Positions 35,061 to 47,458 are shown, counted from the first letter of the stretch. The stretch is DNA of 64,000 bases from Parasponia andersonii (GCA_002914805.1 JXTB01000235.1:1-64000); one strand, 5' to 3'. The notes: generated by a model from the letters alone, not told the origin. Made by a program: numbers and translations.

Positions 35061-36854
35061 TGTTGGTTCATTGACCTAACACTTAGGAAAATCATACTTG
35101 TATACAGATATAGAAAATACCTGATCATATCATGAACACAGTGGAAAAATAACGGATTTAGGTTTTAAAATTTTACATAAAAACAGTTTTCATAACCATA
35201 TAACACACATGCATCTTATACAAAATCATGTACAACATAAATCAAATCTAGATACAAAATCCTAGAGATGAGATTAGGGTTTACCTCTTGTAGCGTGTTC
35301 CTCCTTGATCTCATTATTGATGGTGATCAGACCTCCAACCCTAGATCTTCTTGTCTATGCTTGCTCTTAGTTGATGAGGCGAGTGGGCACCAAGTCGAAA
35401 CCTTCGTTGGAGAACGATCAAGAATACCTTTTTGATCCTATGGAACACCGGGATGTGACATGAAACTATGAGATTGTAGGAAACTTTTCTCTTCTCACTT
35501 AGCCTAGGTTGACCAAAATCTCTCTCTCTCCCTGTGTCTATATGTGTGACTCTATATGAGTTACTGTATAGTTTTTTCTCTCATATATCTTATATATATG
35601 GGACCCAAAACTGCAAACCCTAGTCCAATTAGGATTGGACTTGTTCTCCAATTTGGGCTTTGGGTGTATTTTTATAAATATGTCAAACTTATGAAACTTA
35701 TTTATAAAAATACCAACTTATGTGTAGAATCATTATTTTACACAGTTTCATGAAACTAATTTCACAAATGCCACCAACCAATTAATGAGCTTAATTGAGC
35801 TAGACAAGGGACCTAATGGATCCAAATAATCTAAGCTTCAATAATATGATAAATACATAATAACTCTTATTATGATATTTATATAAATATTATTAGTAAA
35901 GGGGACACTCCACTAAAGGCCCAATACTGCACTTTTAGATTAAATGTCATACCTTTTATAGAGATTTAATCAACTTACCTTGATTAACCGATCCATCTAG
36001 CATATTCTATACCACATATATAATCCCTATACAATGTCGTAGTTGGATAGGTGAAATTACCGTAATACCCCTCCAACACCTATTTACCTTTAAGTTACTA
36101 TCTTTCTATCAAGGAATAATACTGTCAATAATTTTGTTCTCAATGGCCATTTGGACAAAATTATCGACCAATTTACAAAGTGAATACTAAGATCTTAGAT
36201 TTAATTATTCCATGAATCTTGAAAGAATCTAAAGTGGTATTAATGTATAGTATCCTTAACTATTTGGTGTTCCCATCAATTCATAAGCCATAACCTCTAA
36301 TATGACAGAGTTCACCTCTAACTTCATAGAGGTTAGTTTTTTAACAAATCAAAAGGCTATAACTCATGAAAACAAGTTCAGTCAAACATCAAGGATTAAG
36401 ATTTTTATGCTAAGAGCTAGTTTGTGATAATATAAGAATTAAGTTACGACACTCCAATTCTTTATATTATCTGGTCCAGTTTAATATACATAACTTGTTT
36501 ATGTTGTATTAGTGTTTCTATCAGAAATCAAATACTTCAATAATTTGAGACACATCATTCTGTTGAGATAGACAAATACTACAACCTATAGTAAATAAAG
36601 TATTCCATCTTTATTTACAGATTACAAACTACTTCATTTAGACTTAAATAAAGAAACAAGTCTCCCCATAATTAACACTTAATCATGTTTGTTTCTTTAT
36701 ATACATATAAAGTCATAAAATCTTTTTCAGATGAATAAACTATTCAACTAAGATAGTTTAATCTAGCAAATATCATAATTTCATATAAGAGAAAGTTGTT
36801 TATACTCGAAAGGGTAAAATTGAAAATCTGCTTTTTAGGGCAAAAATCCCAACA
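35061..36854 (-). mobile_element. Solo LTR, 1794 bp (family 3), target duplication CAAAG
   Basis: On the plus strand it starts TGTTGGTTCATTGACCTAAC and ends GGGCAAAAATCCCAACA. CAAAG is at 35056-35060 and 36855-36859. Read on the minus strand it opens TGTTGGGATTTTTGCCCTAA, a common start for plant copia-type LTRs, and carries a 'catatatataagatata' TATA box. It interrupts LINE ORF2. It is the intact reference for the LTR that the CACTA element splits at 22462-29750. Confidence 0.9.
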
Positions 36855-36859
36855 CAAAG

Positions 36860-38538
36860 TTTGTTGAAACTCTAATATAATTGAGAGGTATGTGTTTGGT
36901 GAGAAAGACAATGCTCATTTTTGAAAATTGATCTTTTGGCCTAAGGCACAACTATATAAATCAAGATCTCGTCAGACAACTTGACATGAAAAGGATGTTG
37001 CCTTACAGAAGAGAAGGTTATTATTTACAAACAAAAGATAAGACACTTTAAGTGCATTTTAGGCAATGCTAATTCCAGTAAGATGATGGATTAGTTGTTC
37101 ATACTGTAAAAGGCTGGAAAGACCTTCTGCAAAAATGAGGAATAAGTAAAGGGATAAAAGATCCCCTTGACAAATACCTCGCTACAGCTTTAAGCGACTA
37201 GTGATTGTTCCATTTATTAGAAACAAGAAAGACACTGATCAGACATATTCCTGATCAAGTCAACGTAGCCATTTTAGAAACTCATTCGTAATATCATTTG
37301 TTCAAGAAAAGTCCATCCGGTCAAATGATTTACTCATGTCTAACATCTCTGTAGCTTAACCCATTCAACCATGCTTTCTATGCTTAATAGAATTAATCAT
37401 TTCAAATGCAACTAAGACATTATCAGTAATGAGTCTGTTAGACAAGAAAGCACTTTGATTCCTTGATATAACCAAGGGAAGAAAAAGCGTAAATTAATTC
37501 ACAAGTATTTTCGAAACTAGCTTATATAGGATATTACAAAAGCTTATAGGTCAAAAATTGCTTATACTGAGAGGCTGTTTGATTTTTGGAATAAGAGTGA
37601 TCATAGTAGAATTTAGAATGGAAATATCATTGTTCCCATTTAGAATGTCTAAAATGGTTGAAGTGACTAAAACCCTAACTTTACTCCAATTTTGCTGGTA
37701 AAATATAGCCGACATACCATTTAATTGGGTGATTTATCAAGTCCTATTGACTTAAGAGAAAAGAGAATATCTTCTAAAGTGAATGGTTGCATAACTGATG
37801 TATTCATTTCAGCAAAAATAGCCGGACTGAAAACATAAGACAGAACAAATTGCAAAGCAGCATCATCAACTAGTTAGGAAGAAAACATTTGGCGAAAATA
37901 ACACTCCACAACTGCTGCAATCTTACTAGCAGTAGTAGCTTGCTGTCTATTTTCTATTAAAACATATTTGATGTTATAAACACTCTTTCTAGTATTTGCT
38001 TAGTCATAGAAATATTCAGTGTTTGAGTTATCCGATTTCATCTAAGATGTTCTAGACCATTGATGCTAATGTGACTCTTATTGTAGTTCCAATGCATCAA
38101 GAATATTTTTACATTGATTCAACTCACTATAATGATCCCTTTCGGTATTAGTTGAATTGGCTAAAGAAGTGACTCTGTTTTGTGCAGCCGCCAGCTTATA
38201 TTTAAAACCACCACCATACTTTGTTTTATGCCATGAGGTGAGAGAATTAGCACAAGAAATGATATTATGAAGAACTTGTTACATAGTGTTAGACGACAGA
38301 GGTTGCTTTTAGTTGTCACAAAGTACATCATAGCTATCTTGGTCATCTAGCCACATGGCTTCAACTCGAAAATGTGATTTTCAATGCCATGAGAGAAATG
38401 GCTGAGTACCCGAAGATGTAAGAGTCACTTTAGAGCTCTATGATCGGATTTATAGAAGTCCAAGTGTTCCACAAATGGGAAAAAGAAGAGTGAATTCCAT
38501 GCAGAATTTGTCATAGCCCAATCCAGACGTTCTTGAAT
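36860..38538 (-). pseudogene. LINE ORF2, reverse transcriptase region
   Basis: The minus strand around 37350-37440 reads [20 protein letters not shown] and then EMLDMSKSFDR, the fingers region and motif A of LINE reverse transcriptases (usually DMSKAFDR). Further upstream, near 37480-37550, frames with stops read VISYIS, FRKYL and FFFPWLYQ, matching the usual IYKIISK..NRLR..LP block. The short frame 38161-38346 is a shadow. The endonuclease to RT spacer fills the upper part. Confidence 0.8.
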
Positions 38539-38543
38539 ATTTT

Positions 38544-40754
38544 TGTCACGACTAAAAACTCGGGCTAGTGGCAGAAGGGGAATTTCACAAAGGTAGGAAA
38601 TTCCTTAATTTATTTGAAAAGTGTCAAAAGTTCTAGTTTTTATAAAAACAGTCCATTTAAATAAAATATTCGGAATTCCATCCCGTGAACCACTCCCACA
38701 GTTCGTATACACCACCAAACATAAATTGAACAATTATTTGAAAACATAAATTTAATTAAAAAGAAACCAAACCCCGCATCATCATCATTCACAACAGATG
38801 TCCAATACCAGAATGACATGCATAAGTTTACAGACAAAATAGAAAGCAGTAGTCTTGGTTCAATGCTAACACAAAAATCCAAATAGTCCGAAGACTATAA
38901 CAACAAACTCCTAGCATTACCAAGAGGCGAACTGAAATCAGGATGACCTCTTACTCCTCTTGATCACCAAGATCGCACTGGACACCACCTGAGGAGGAAG
39001 GTAAGGGGGGTGAGCATACAATGCCCAGTAGGAAAATAGTTACCTTGGGGAAAAACAATTCAGTGATGGGAAACTCCTGCATGGTCAGTTCAAATCCAAA
39101 ACATACACACACGTATATATATAATCCAAACCGGGAGCCAATATATATATAACAGTGTAATAAAAATCATCACTCCATATGCACATGACATAAATCAACC
39201 CATACCCATGAGCTCACATCCTCTCATCTGTGGAAACCCAGGATGATGGCATTAAGTGTACCTAACAGCCTGCCTGATACCTAAGCCCATACCCGGAGAG
39301 AACACCCATGTGTCGCCTACCAAACCTGGAGGGGCAACCGAATTACCTACACCTGCCAAATGGGGAGGTAATCAGAAGTAACAAGACCTTACGCAAGTTT
39401 ACAGACTTTCACCGACGGTGGGGCATGCAGCGCCACACTGTAAAACCCACGATGCTAACACGGTGCTCATGTATGATCCTATGACACGTGCAATACAGAA
39501 TTGAAGTGTAAAAACTACTGTACTCTGGTTTTTCAGTAAAACATGCATAATAGGGTTTTATAGAAAAACGGGCAGCATAACGGCCCTATTTTTGATATAC
39601 CCAAAATAACCTGCACACAGCAAATTCTTAGAGCAGTACAGTATATATAGTATACCCAGATTCCATCACATATAATTCAAATCATTAAAACACGCTTGTT
39701 CTTATATGTTGCAGAAAATAAGTTTTAACTCAAAAACAGTATAAAACGAAGGTAACTAAACCCCTACCTCAACACAATAGCGAAACAACGCTATTAAGTC
39801 CTTAAGGTATCGTTGACAATCGCCCGGAGGGTCGGGATCCAATTCCAAGCCCTCGATCGTCCTCGTGCGAAAAATCAACTTTCTCATCGGAGCTTCAATT
39901 CCACAAACGGACCTCTTCACTGAATTCCTAGCACCCAAAATAGCTAGGTTAGACATATAATTTGTCCAATTCGGGTCCGGGTCCATACCAGACCGGTGGC
40001 ACGCAAAACGAGACAAAATCTCGACCGTCCGATCTCGATTTTTGTGCCGATCACCAAACTACACAATATATATATCAAACTTCTCCATTTTCCGAGTACA
40101 TTCCAAAAATAAAGTTAAAATTACAATCCAACGGCCGGATCAAGAACAACACTCAAAAACTCGAAATGACCAAAAATGACAACTTTCAATTCGGGCAAAA
40201 TGGAGTTAAGATATATATACCTTGATGATCCTTGCGACGATACGAATCCAACGGGACCGGTTTGAAGCCAAATGGACGCCGGAATCGTCGCCGGTGGCCG
40301 AAAATCCGATTCGGCCCCCTTTCTCTTCTCCGACGACGGCGAGCTTCCAGGCGCGTCTGGCGGTCGGGATCGGCACAGGCGCGGTGCTAGCGAGCTTCGG
40401 CGGCGGTTCCTACGGCTGGGCAACGGCGAGGACGGGCGGCGAGCGGCGGTGCGGGGGGGATCGGCCGAGAGCGTGAGAGAGAGACGAGGGAGAGAGAGAG
40501 AGCTCGGGGGAGGGAGGAGAGAGAAGAGAGAGAGAGGTGAAAAAGGTGTGCACGTGGCCCCTCTTTATTGGGCTGTGCAATTTTTCAAAAATTGCACATA
40601 AGTCCCCAAAATTTCAAATCTCTATCAATCTGGTCCCCCAAAATTTGTAATTTAGTCCATCTAAACAAAACTTTTGCAAATTAGTCCCCACAATATTTTA
40701 TCCGGAAAATTGGTAAAATATCCAAATTACCCTCGAAAATTCCGGGTTTTTACA
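38544..40754 (+). mobile_element. Solo LTR, 2211 bp (family 2), target duplication ATTTT
   Basis: It starts TGTCACGACTAAAAACTCGG and ends TTCCGGGTTTTTACA, with ATTTT at 38539-38543 and 40755-40759. This is the most complete family-2 copy. GC-rich sequence at 40230-40560 makes the long frames 40121-40601 on both strands; they are shadows. The LTR splits LINE ORF2 between the endonuclease and the reverse transcriptase. Confidence 0.9.
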
Positions 40755-40759
40755 ATTTT

Positions 40760-41320
40760 TGCCACTAGAATTATTATTTCCCCATGTGAAGAGGTCACCA
40801 CTATAATCTAAAAGTAAAAGATAGAAATAATCTGAGGTGTGGCAGAAAGCATCCATTAAATCCTCTATTCTAGATAATCAACCAAGCTTATCGATAAGAG
40901 AAAGTATTTTATTAAAATCTTCTATAACAAGCTGTGGATATGAAGACATCATATAAGTACTGATCAAGAGTCCAAGTTATGTTTCGGTTAATAGATTCGG
41001 AAGCATCATAAAAGCCAACGAAATGCCCTTTTGGACCATAGTTTTACACTACATAACAATTAATATGATTTATTGAAAAAGACAACAAGGTTCAATATTT
41101 TCTTTCCAAAGTAACATAAGACCAACTTGTAAACTGGTTTAAGACTTTCAAACTATGTTGGAAATGTAAAGAGGAATGAAACTTAGAAACAGACACATAC
41201 TAGAGTTTTGTTTCCATAAGAAACAAAACTTGGGGTGTTTGATGTTTGACAAGCAAACATAGATGATTGAATGAACTGGGGTACTCTAGTCCTCGGGCAT
41301 TCCAATTAATAACATTCATA
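40760..41320 (-). pseudogene. LINE ORF2 start, endonuclease region
   Basis: The minus strand from about 41318 reads MNVINWNARGLEYPSSFNHL and then HQTPQVLFLMETKL, the two N-terminal motifs of the LINE exonuclease-endonuclease-phosphatase domain (WN.RGLG and ETK). The rest of the domain continues down to 40760 with stops, where the solo LTR interrupts it. Confidence 0.8.
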
Positions 41321-41545
41321 GAGCTTGGTAGGATTGAATAGCAACCTTTGCCAAATTATAAGTACATATAATAGTTTAGTCATCTTTCGTCATTAGATAT
41401 TTAAAAATGTGGCTAATGGAAGATCCATCTTCAAGTAACCAGTGCTTCAACACTAGTGGTACAGATATATTTTCTTTCAGTAAATAGGACTTGCCTTTGA
41501 TAAGTTGAGGAGAAAAAGTTCTAGCTACTGAATTAGAGGTGTTAG
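41321..41545 (-). pseudogene. LINE, end of ORF1 and junction with ORF2
   Basis: The minus strand reads VARTFSPQLIKGKSYLLKEN and then SVPLVLKHWLLEDGSSI, a plausible ORF1 C-terminus, ending in a stop near 41385. ORF2 starts about 65 bases later. GTTAG at 41541-41545 is the target duplication of the next insertion. Confidence 0.55.
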
Positions 41546-42907
41546 TGTTAGGGTTTATGCCCTAAAAGCATGTATATTTTGGATATTTGCTGAATTAATA
41601 AAATGACATTTTTTTTATTTGAATTTGTGCATAATTTGTATGCCTTTAAATATCAGAAAGTCCCTAATTTATTTATGTGACCATAAATTTAGTATATAAG
41701 TGTTATATGCATGAGGATTAAATTTATGGATAATAAACTAAATATAGTCCGTAATAATTAATTAAAGTTTGGGATCTTTAATTAAATATTATTAGTATAG
41801 TCCATTAACATTGAGAATGTAATAGTCTTATCCGGACTATTGATGTGTTGACATCACAATGGAGGTACTTTATATAATTCGATTATATAGGACTGGAGCA
41901 GACATGATTTGAATCTCACAAAAATTCCGTTAACTATTGAGAGTTCAAATAATGTCACTAGATGATCATATGTATATCAATCTTAATCCTGAGTAGTTAT
42001 AGACTCCTATTTATAANNNNNNNNNNNNNNNNNNNNNNNNNNNNNNNNNNNNNNNNNNNNNNNNNNNNNNNNNNNNNNNNNNNNNNNNNNNNNNNNNNNN
42101 NNNNNNNNNNNNNNNNNNNNNNNNNNNNNNNNNNNNNNNNNNNNNNNNNNNNNNNNNNNNNNNNNNNNNNNNNNNNNNNNNNNNNNNNNNNNNNNNNNNN
42201 NNNNNNNNNNNNNNNNNNNNNNNNNNNNNNNNNNNNNNNNNNNNNNNNNNNNNNNNNNNNNNNNNNNNNNNNNNNNNNNNNNNNNNNNNNNNNNNNNNNN
42301 NNNNNNNNNNNNNNNNNNNNNNNNNNNNNNNNNNNNNNNNNNNNNNNNNNNNNNNNNNNNNNNNNNNNNNNNNNNNNNNNNNNNNNNNNNNNNNNNNNNN
42401 NNNNNNNNNNNNNNNNNNNNNNNNNNNNNNNNNNNNNNNNNNNNNNNNNNNNNNNNNNNNNNNNNNNNNNNNNNNNNNNNNNNNNNNNNNNNNNNNNNNN
42501 NNNNNNNNNNNNNNNNNNNNNNNNNNNNNNNNNNNNNNNNNNNNNNNNNNNNNNNNNNNNNNNNNNNNNNNNNNNNNNNNNNNNNNNNNNNNNNNNNNNN
42601 NNNNNNNNNNNNNNNNNNNNNNNNNNNNNNNNNNNNNNNNNNNNNNNNNNNNNNNNNNNNNNNNNNNNNNNNNNNNNNNNNNNNNNNNNNNNNNNNNNNN
42701 NNNNNNNNNNNNNTGCTTGAGGCTTGGATGGGAAGATCGTGGTTTAGAAGACAATAAAGCTACGATCCACTGATAGGCTACAAGAGGTATTAGATCTATT
42801 CTCTTTGTATGTTCCTATTTGCTATGAATTAATACTATGCACTCATATAGTCAATTGTTTTGAGAAAATTTTTGAATATTACTGGGCCAATCTTTTTAAA
42901 TCCAACA
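41546..42907 (+). mobile_element. LTR (family 4), target duplication GTTAG, containing a 697-bp gap
   Basis: It starts TGTTAGGGTTTATGCCCTAA and ends CAATCTTTTTAAATCCAACA. GTTAG is at 41541-41545 and 42908-42912. The span is 1362 bp as assembled. Because of the gap it cannot be told whether this is a solo LTR or an element whose interior is hidden. Confidence 0.75.
42017..42713. other. Assembly gap (697 N)
   Basis: A run of N inside the family-4 LTR. The two long frames of X residues that cross it (41962-42720 plus and 42011-42754 minus) are artefacts of the N. Confidence 0.99.
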
Positions 42908-42924
42908 GTTAGGCCTAGTGTTCT

Positions 42925-43158
42925 TAATGTAGGTGGTCAAGAGCGCTTCATTGGGATTGGTTAAATGGTAATTTTTTGCCGCAAATGAGTGGGCTTTATT
43001 GTGGTTTTAGGTCTATTGGTATGGTTTAATGAGTTAATAGTATTAGAAGGCCACCAAGGCACAGAGGAGATGGAGCTTTTGTAGATCGAATTTAGAAAAA
43101 AACATAAGTGCATCTCTACACTTAGCCATGGATTTGGCTTCCTAAATTTCTTATTGCA
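42925..43158 (+). repeat. 5' LTR of the gag-only element
   Basis: Begins TAATGTAGGTGGTCAAGAGC (the 3' copy begins TGATGTAGGAGATTAAGAG) and ends CTTATTGCA, followed by the primer site. The first TG has decayed to TA. Confidence 0.7.
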
Positions 43159-43191
43159 TCAAGTGGTATCAATAGCCTCAGTTTCATTCAG

Positions 43192-43304
43192 ATGGCCGTC
43201 ATTGGTAATAAAAAAAGGAGACCTATAGACGAAGATCATGTGTTGCTCATCGATAAATATAAGGACCACTATCGGGTCCGATGGTATGCAAAGTTCAATG
43301 TTCC
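43192..43304 (+). pseudogene. Start of the gag-like frame, interrupted by a solo LTR
   Basis: MAVIGNKKRRPIDEDHVLLI continues to FNVP, where GTTCC and the solo LTR begin. The ATG lies 34 bases after the 5' LTR, in the place expected for a gag start. The rest of the 67-residue frame is LTR sequence. The gag text would continue after 44124. Confidence 0.45.
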
Positions 43305-44119
43305 TGTGGGGCCCATTCCTGAACCTTGTACCACGAGAAGGGCCACGGGGATTGCACGTGATCTCGCCATCGGCCTTTGGGTCTTCCGAACGTAGCGGTT
43401 AGAAACCCTAGGGTCCCCATAACTGATCCCAGACGGTCCAGCCAGTCAGACCCCAACCATAACAGCTGGCGGTCTGAGGCCCCGAGGGTCTGCTCTCTAG
43501 GAACAGCGACCCTTACCTCAACAGTTGTAGGGGTCAGAAGCCCCAAGGGTCTTCAGACTGGGCACAATTGAAAGCAGCCCCCCGGCTGCAGACCCGGACA
43601 GAGCATTTAATGCTTTTAATGGGTAGGTGCGTGCGCAGGGACAGACCGACCTGACAGAACGGCGATTTGCCCAAATCTTGCTCCTGACAGATTGAAGCCG
43701 TAGGAGGCGGCGAAAATCAGGCCACGGTAGCACAGAAGAGGTCACAGAAATCTCGGCTCGTCACGGTTAGAAAAGATCTTGAGGTGAAAGGTACTCATTA
43801 TTTTTTCCAAAAAGAGAGAACCATGCTTTTCGCTATCGGAGGACTACATATATTGAAGCCATGCGTTCCCGAGAGGGGCATATAAAGAAAAAGGCAACAA
43901 ACAGATAGATATTCATATTGATATTTTTCTCCTTGCTACCAAACACAAAGAAAGCCACTGACTTAAGCATCGGAGAGTCTTTGCAGGTGGCCACCCCCGC
44001 CTCTCCGATCTTGCTTGGAATTCAGAGAGTTTTGAGACAGCAAGGACACGTGGACAGTTGGAGAATCCAACATCAGCAGTCCGAGACACGTGGACAGCTG
44101 GTGAGAAACCGCTCCAACA
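43305..44119 (+). mobile_element. Solo LTR, 815 bp (family 1), target duplication GTTCC
   Basis: It starts TGTGGGGCCCATTCCTGAAC and ends GAAACCGCTCCAACA, with GTTCC at 43300-43304 and 44120-44124. TATAAAGAAAAAGGC near 43881 gives the likely orientation. It is the reverse complement of 10634-11451. The frames inside (43295-44182) are shadows. Confidence 0.9.
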
Positions 44120-44310
44120 GTTCCAAATTGAGCTTCTGTTGATTTTGCTATGGGAATGGTCTAACCTAGTTCTCGAAGGCAATTAGCAGCCATAGTGGTT
44201 CCTTTGGAGCCGTTGTTCGATGATCCTATAGAGGAGAATGTCGTAGATTTCACAATTAGAGTACCCTACCAATTCCATCGACAAACACGGGGGAAAATCA
44301 ATAGAGCATA

Positions 44311-45000
44311 GTGAGAGACGTGCTAATGTTAGTTAAAACTTCTTGGATCGATTTTTGGCGATTTAATCGTTATAAGTTTAGATCTGATTTGGGATATTTG
44401 ATTGACTACAAGAAAGACCAATATGAAAAAGAATTTGAAGTTGATTTTCATGACGAATTTGCGAGGAATCATTCTTCATACTATGAGATTGATGTCCAAT
44501 TTTCGTACGAAATTCACACATAGATGATTTTCTAGAATGGGTTGGACAAATAGATGAATACTTTGACAAGAATATATTTATAGCTCTAAAAAAATCAAAA
44601 TTAGTGGCTAAAAGCTTAAGGGGTGATGCTTATAGGTGGCGACACCTACTTTAAGAAAATAGGAGATATATTGGAAGACATCTAATTGAAACATGGGAGA
44701 AAATGTAAGGCAAATTACTAGAATAAGAATAGGGCAAATACTAATACCTCTTGTTTGAGAAAAGTTAGTAGAGAATTTCTTCCAACAAATAGAGAATATG
44801 CTAAAGAAATTGGAGGAGCCGGGTAAGATTGATCATGTTGGAGACTTAATTGGTGGCAATGCCAATGAAAATGCTAAAGTGGCAAGTGTGATTAACCATC
44901 ACATGTTATCATGCAATTCAAACCAAACCATAAAGTACTACGAGATCATTGTAGAAATGAAGACGGAGCCAATTGTAATAGATTTTTAGAAAGAACCTGA
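44311..45000 (+). pseudogene. Degenerate retrotransposon gag domain
   Basis: One frame starts MRDVLMLVKTSWIDFWRFNR (44311-44523) and, after a stop, the text continues DDFLEWVGQIDEYFDKNIF and SKLVAKSLRGDAYRWRHLL, then a stop and IETWEKM. That order (FL.W...E.YF, KL....L.G.A..WW, W..M) is the usual Ty3-type gag core. Frameshifts and stops break it. A further frame, 44798-44989, has no clear domain. Confidence 0.65.
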
Positions 45001-45419
45001 AGCAAAAAAAGATTCCAAGTAAGAATTGGTCGCTAAAGATATTGAAGAGTGCCATAAGAAAGATGGAAATATAGCTGAAGTACAATTCTATAATATTACT
45101 TATCAAGGTCCAAAGTACAATTTGATAGTATAAAATTTGTCTCTTCTCTAACTACTTTAGAGCCTAAGAAGGTCTACGATTTATGGCTAAAATACTAGAG
45201 AAAAAGTAAAAGACGAAAGAATGGAAGTAACTAATTTTTTTTTGAACATAATTCCTCTCTTTTAGATTTGAAACAAGATGTTGAAGATTACAAAATTGCT
45301 AAAATAGGAAGGAAGAGTTAGGTATTGATATTTTTAAACATGGTGCAGAAAACTCTAATTGGAATTTTTGTTGTGAGTCAATTGAAATTATAAACAACAA
45401 GAAATAAGCGATTCATTCT

Positions 45420-45845
45420 TTGATAGGTGCTTTCAAGGGACTTCTTCATGACAATGGTGAGTATATATCTATAATCGATTATATTAATAGTGTCAATGAT
45501 ACATTTGCATTAGTAAGTGAGAAACGACCAGCAAAGCCACTTGGATATACTTGCCTTTCTTCAAAGGATTTAATAGTAGCTTTATACTCTGAAGTTGATA
45601 TGCTAAGTGCTTATAATGTTTTGAAAGTTTTGGACGTGGAAAGCAAAAATAAACAACATGAAATTGAGTTCCAAATCGAAAATGATATTGGGTTACAACC
45701 TAAAGTGGAAGATTTCAAAGGCTGTGAACATATGCCACCAAAACAATGTAGAATGGACTTGGCATGTGGAGCTATTTTGAAGATAACATTGTTGCCATTA
45801 TCGTTATGGGATGAGGTAAAAAAGGAATTTTCTACTAGAGTGTAA
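45420..45845 (+). CDS. 141-residue frame inside the gag-only element, function unknown
   Basis: The longest clean frame in the element, MIGAFKGLLHDNGEYISIID to SLWDEVKKEFSTRV. It has one isolated Cys near the end of a KGCEHMPPKQCRMDLACG stretch and no catalytic motif that I recognise. It lies between the gag remnant and the polypurine tract, where reverse transcriptase would be in an autonomous element. It may be an element-specific protein or a remnant kept open by chance. Confidence 0.35.
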   Translation: MIGAFKGLLHDNGEYISIIDYINSVNDTFALVSEKRPAKPLGYTCLSSKDLIVALYSEVDMLSAYNVLKVLDVESKNKQHEIEFQIENDIGLQPKVEDFKGCEHMPPKQCRMDLACGAILKITLLPLSLWDEVKKEFSTRV

Positions 45846-46071
45846 CAAAGTCATTTTAAAAAAATTTCCTCTATTAGGATCTTCGATGGAGCTTCCTTTG
45901 TTTCTTACACTGAAATGGAAGAGTTGAAATACTTGGATTTCAACTTTTTTAAGTAATAGTTCTTCTAAGTCTAAGATGCTATTGAACATTACTTTTATTT
46001 GCTTGGTTATAGTTGCACTTATCCTCAACTTTGAACTTAAGGGTAAGTTATTTTCAAAGAAAGGGGGAAAT

Positions 46072-46303
46072 TGATGTAGGAGATTAAGAGTGCTTCATTA
46101 GGCTTAGTCAAATGGTAATTTTGGGCTAAAAATGAGTAGGCTTTATTACGGTTTTGGGCCTGTTGGTCAGGTTTAATGAGTTACTAGTATTAGAAGGCAA
46201 TAGAGATATAGGGGAAAGGGAGCTTTGGTAGTTCAAATTTGGAGAGAAACAGAGGTGCGCCTTTACCCTTAGCCATGGATTTGGCTTCCTAAGCTACTTG
46301 CTA
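46072..46303 (+). repeat. 3' LTR of the gag-only element
   Basis: Starts TGATGTAGGAGATTAAGAG directly after the polypurine tract and is collinear with 42925-43158. Its end is diverged (CTTGCTA where the 5' copy has ATTGCA). Confidence 0.7.
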
Positions 46304-47458
46304 TGTCAGTCCTTAGGAACCAAAATAGTGTTAGGTTCCACAGTAGAAAGGGCCCTCATAGTGATATTCAAGATATGAGGATCATGAGGATATGCTTGCA
46401 GTTTGCCTTGTACGAGAACATCTGTGTTATTCTCGGGTAGAGTGTTTGTCATCAATAGAGGGAGTTCTATAAGCAGATCAGTAATTGCTATTCTAGTAAT
46501 GGTCCAGTGGTCATTCCAGCATAATAGCACGACCAACCCAGTGGTGTTGTCATTTTTTCTTTTTTCTCGGGATTAAGCACAGGAATGGGATGAGGCATTG
46601 CCATGGCCAAACGCATCAATGACGTCCCCATAGAACTACAAACTAGGCAAATGAGAATGGCCAGACTCTAGCACGAGAGAAATATGTGGAGTAGCGATCT
46701 TAGCTAGTTGGACGAGGGGTAGTACCATGCAACCAGGGCCCATATGGAAGGATATGCATTTTTCTTGAGTCCTCTGATTCTAGATATTGAAGATAGTGAT
46801 TGAAACTGTGCCCCAAAACGCCGCATTGAAAACATAATTTAGGGAGACATTCATATTCAAATTCCACCTAAAATTCATCAATGGCTTTTGGAAGTTTGAT
46901 CGTCATGCCACGAAGCAATGATTTTGAAACATCCAAAGCAACCTGGATCCGTATACAGGGCCTCCAGCCTTCTAAGAGAGAAGCATCGTCAGTTTCAATG
47001 AAGTCCCTGATCCAATCACCAAGCATCTTTCTGAGTGATTTACTCTTATTCATAAAAGTGAGACAATGTAGTTGGATCTAAAAGGGAATTTTCATCAAAG
47101 ACTCAGTAATGATAGCCGACATTACCTTAGAAATTCCTAAGATAGTCGAATGATGATTAAAGTGCTCAGGTTCACTAAGATGCACCTATCTGTGATCACC
47201 AGCAAATCCAAATTGGAAGAGGAAGATGCCAGAAACCATTTATGTAACCATAACATTATAATGCCACTTCTAAAAATCGGCCATAGTTTTCTTAAATGCA
47301 TCTTTGTTGAAATGGCATAGGGAGATGACTCTGCCTACTAGAGAATAAGTTGGCGATTCAATGGATTTAGCAAGATCAAAATCTGGTGAATGCTGGACAA
47401 CTTTTTCATAATTCGTGATAGAAAGCGAGAACTCAAGATTATTGACAAATGAATCCAT
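46304..47458 (-). pseudogene. LINE ORF1 with zinc knuckle
   Basis: The minus strand starts MDSFVNNLEFSLSITNYEKV at 47458, as in plant LINE ORF1 proteins of the DUF4283 type, and has the VGRVISLCHFNKDAFKKTM block. Further on it reads IRIQVALDVSKSLLRGMTIK and then CFQCGVLGHSFNHY, a CCHC-like zinc knuckle whose last Cys is replaced. Stops separate the blocks. The frames 46868-47053 and 46306-46536 are parts of it. Confidence 0.8.

Larger units (their letters stand above)
42925..46303 (+). mobile_element. Gag-only LTR retroelement (Ty3-like), non-autonomous
   Basis: Direct repeats of about 234 bp, 42925-43158 and about 46072-46303, share blocks such as 'gcttcattgg', 'atgagtgggctttatt' and 'agccatggatttggcttcct'. 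Right after the first lies TGGTATCAATAGCC (43164-43177), a Met-tRNA primer site. Just before the second is the purine tract AAAGAAAGGGGGAAAT (46056-46071). The interior has a gag-like reading but no protease, reverse transcriptase or integrase. A solo LTR (43305-44119) is inserted in it. It sits in the LINE, next to the family-4 LTR. A target duplication was not read. Confidence 0.75.

Noticed and set aside
40121..40601. Arg/Gly/Ser-rich frames of 84-109 residues
   Set aside because: Same GC-rich part of the family-2 LTR at 38544-40754; shadows.
41962..42754. Two frames of about 250 residues
   Set aside because: They consist almost entirely of N from the assembly gap.
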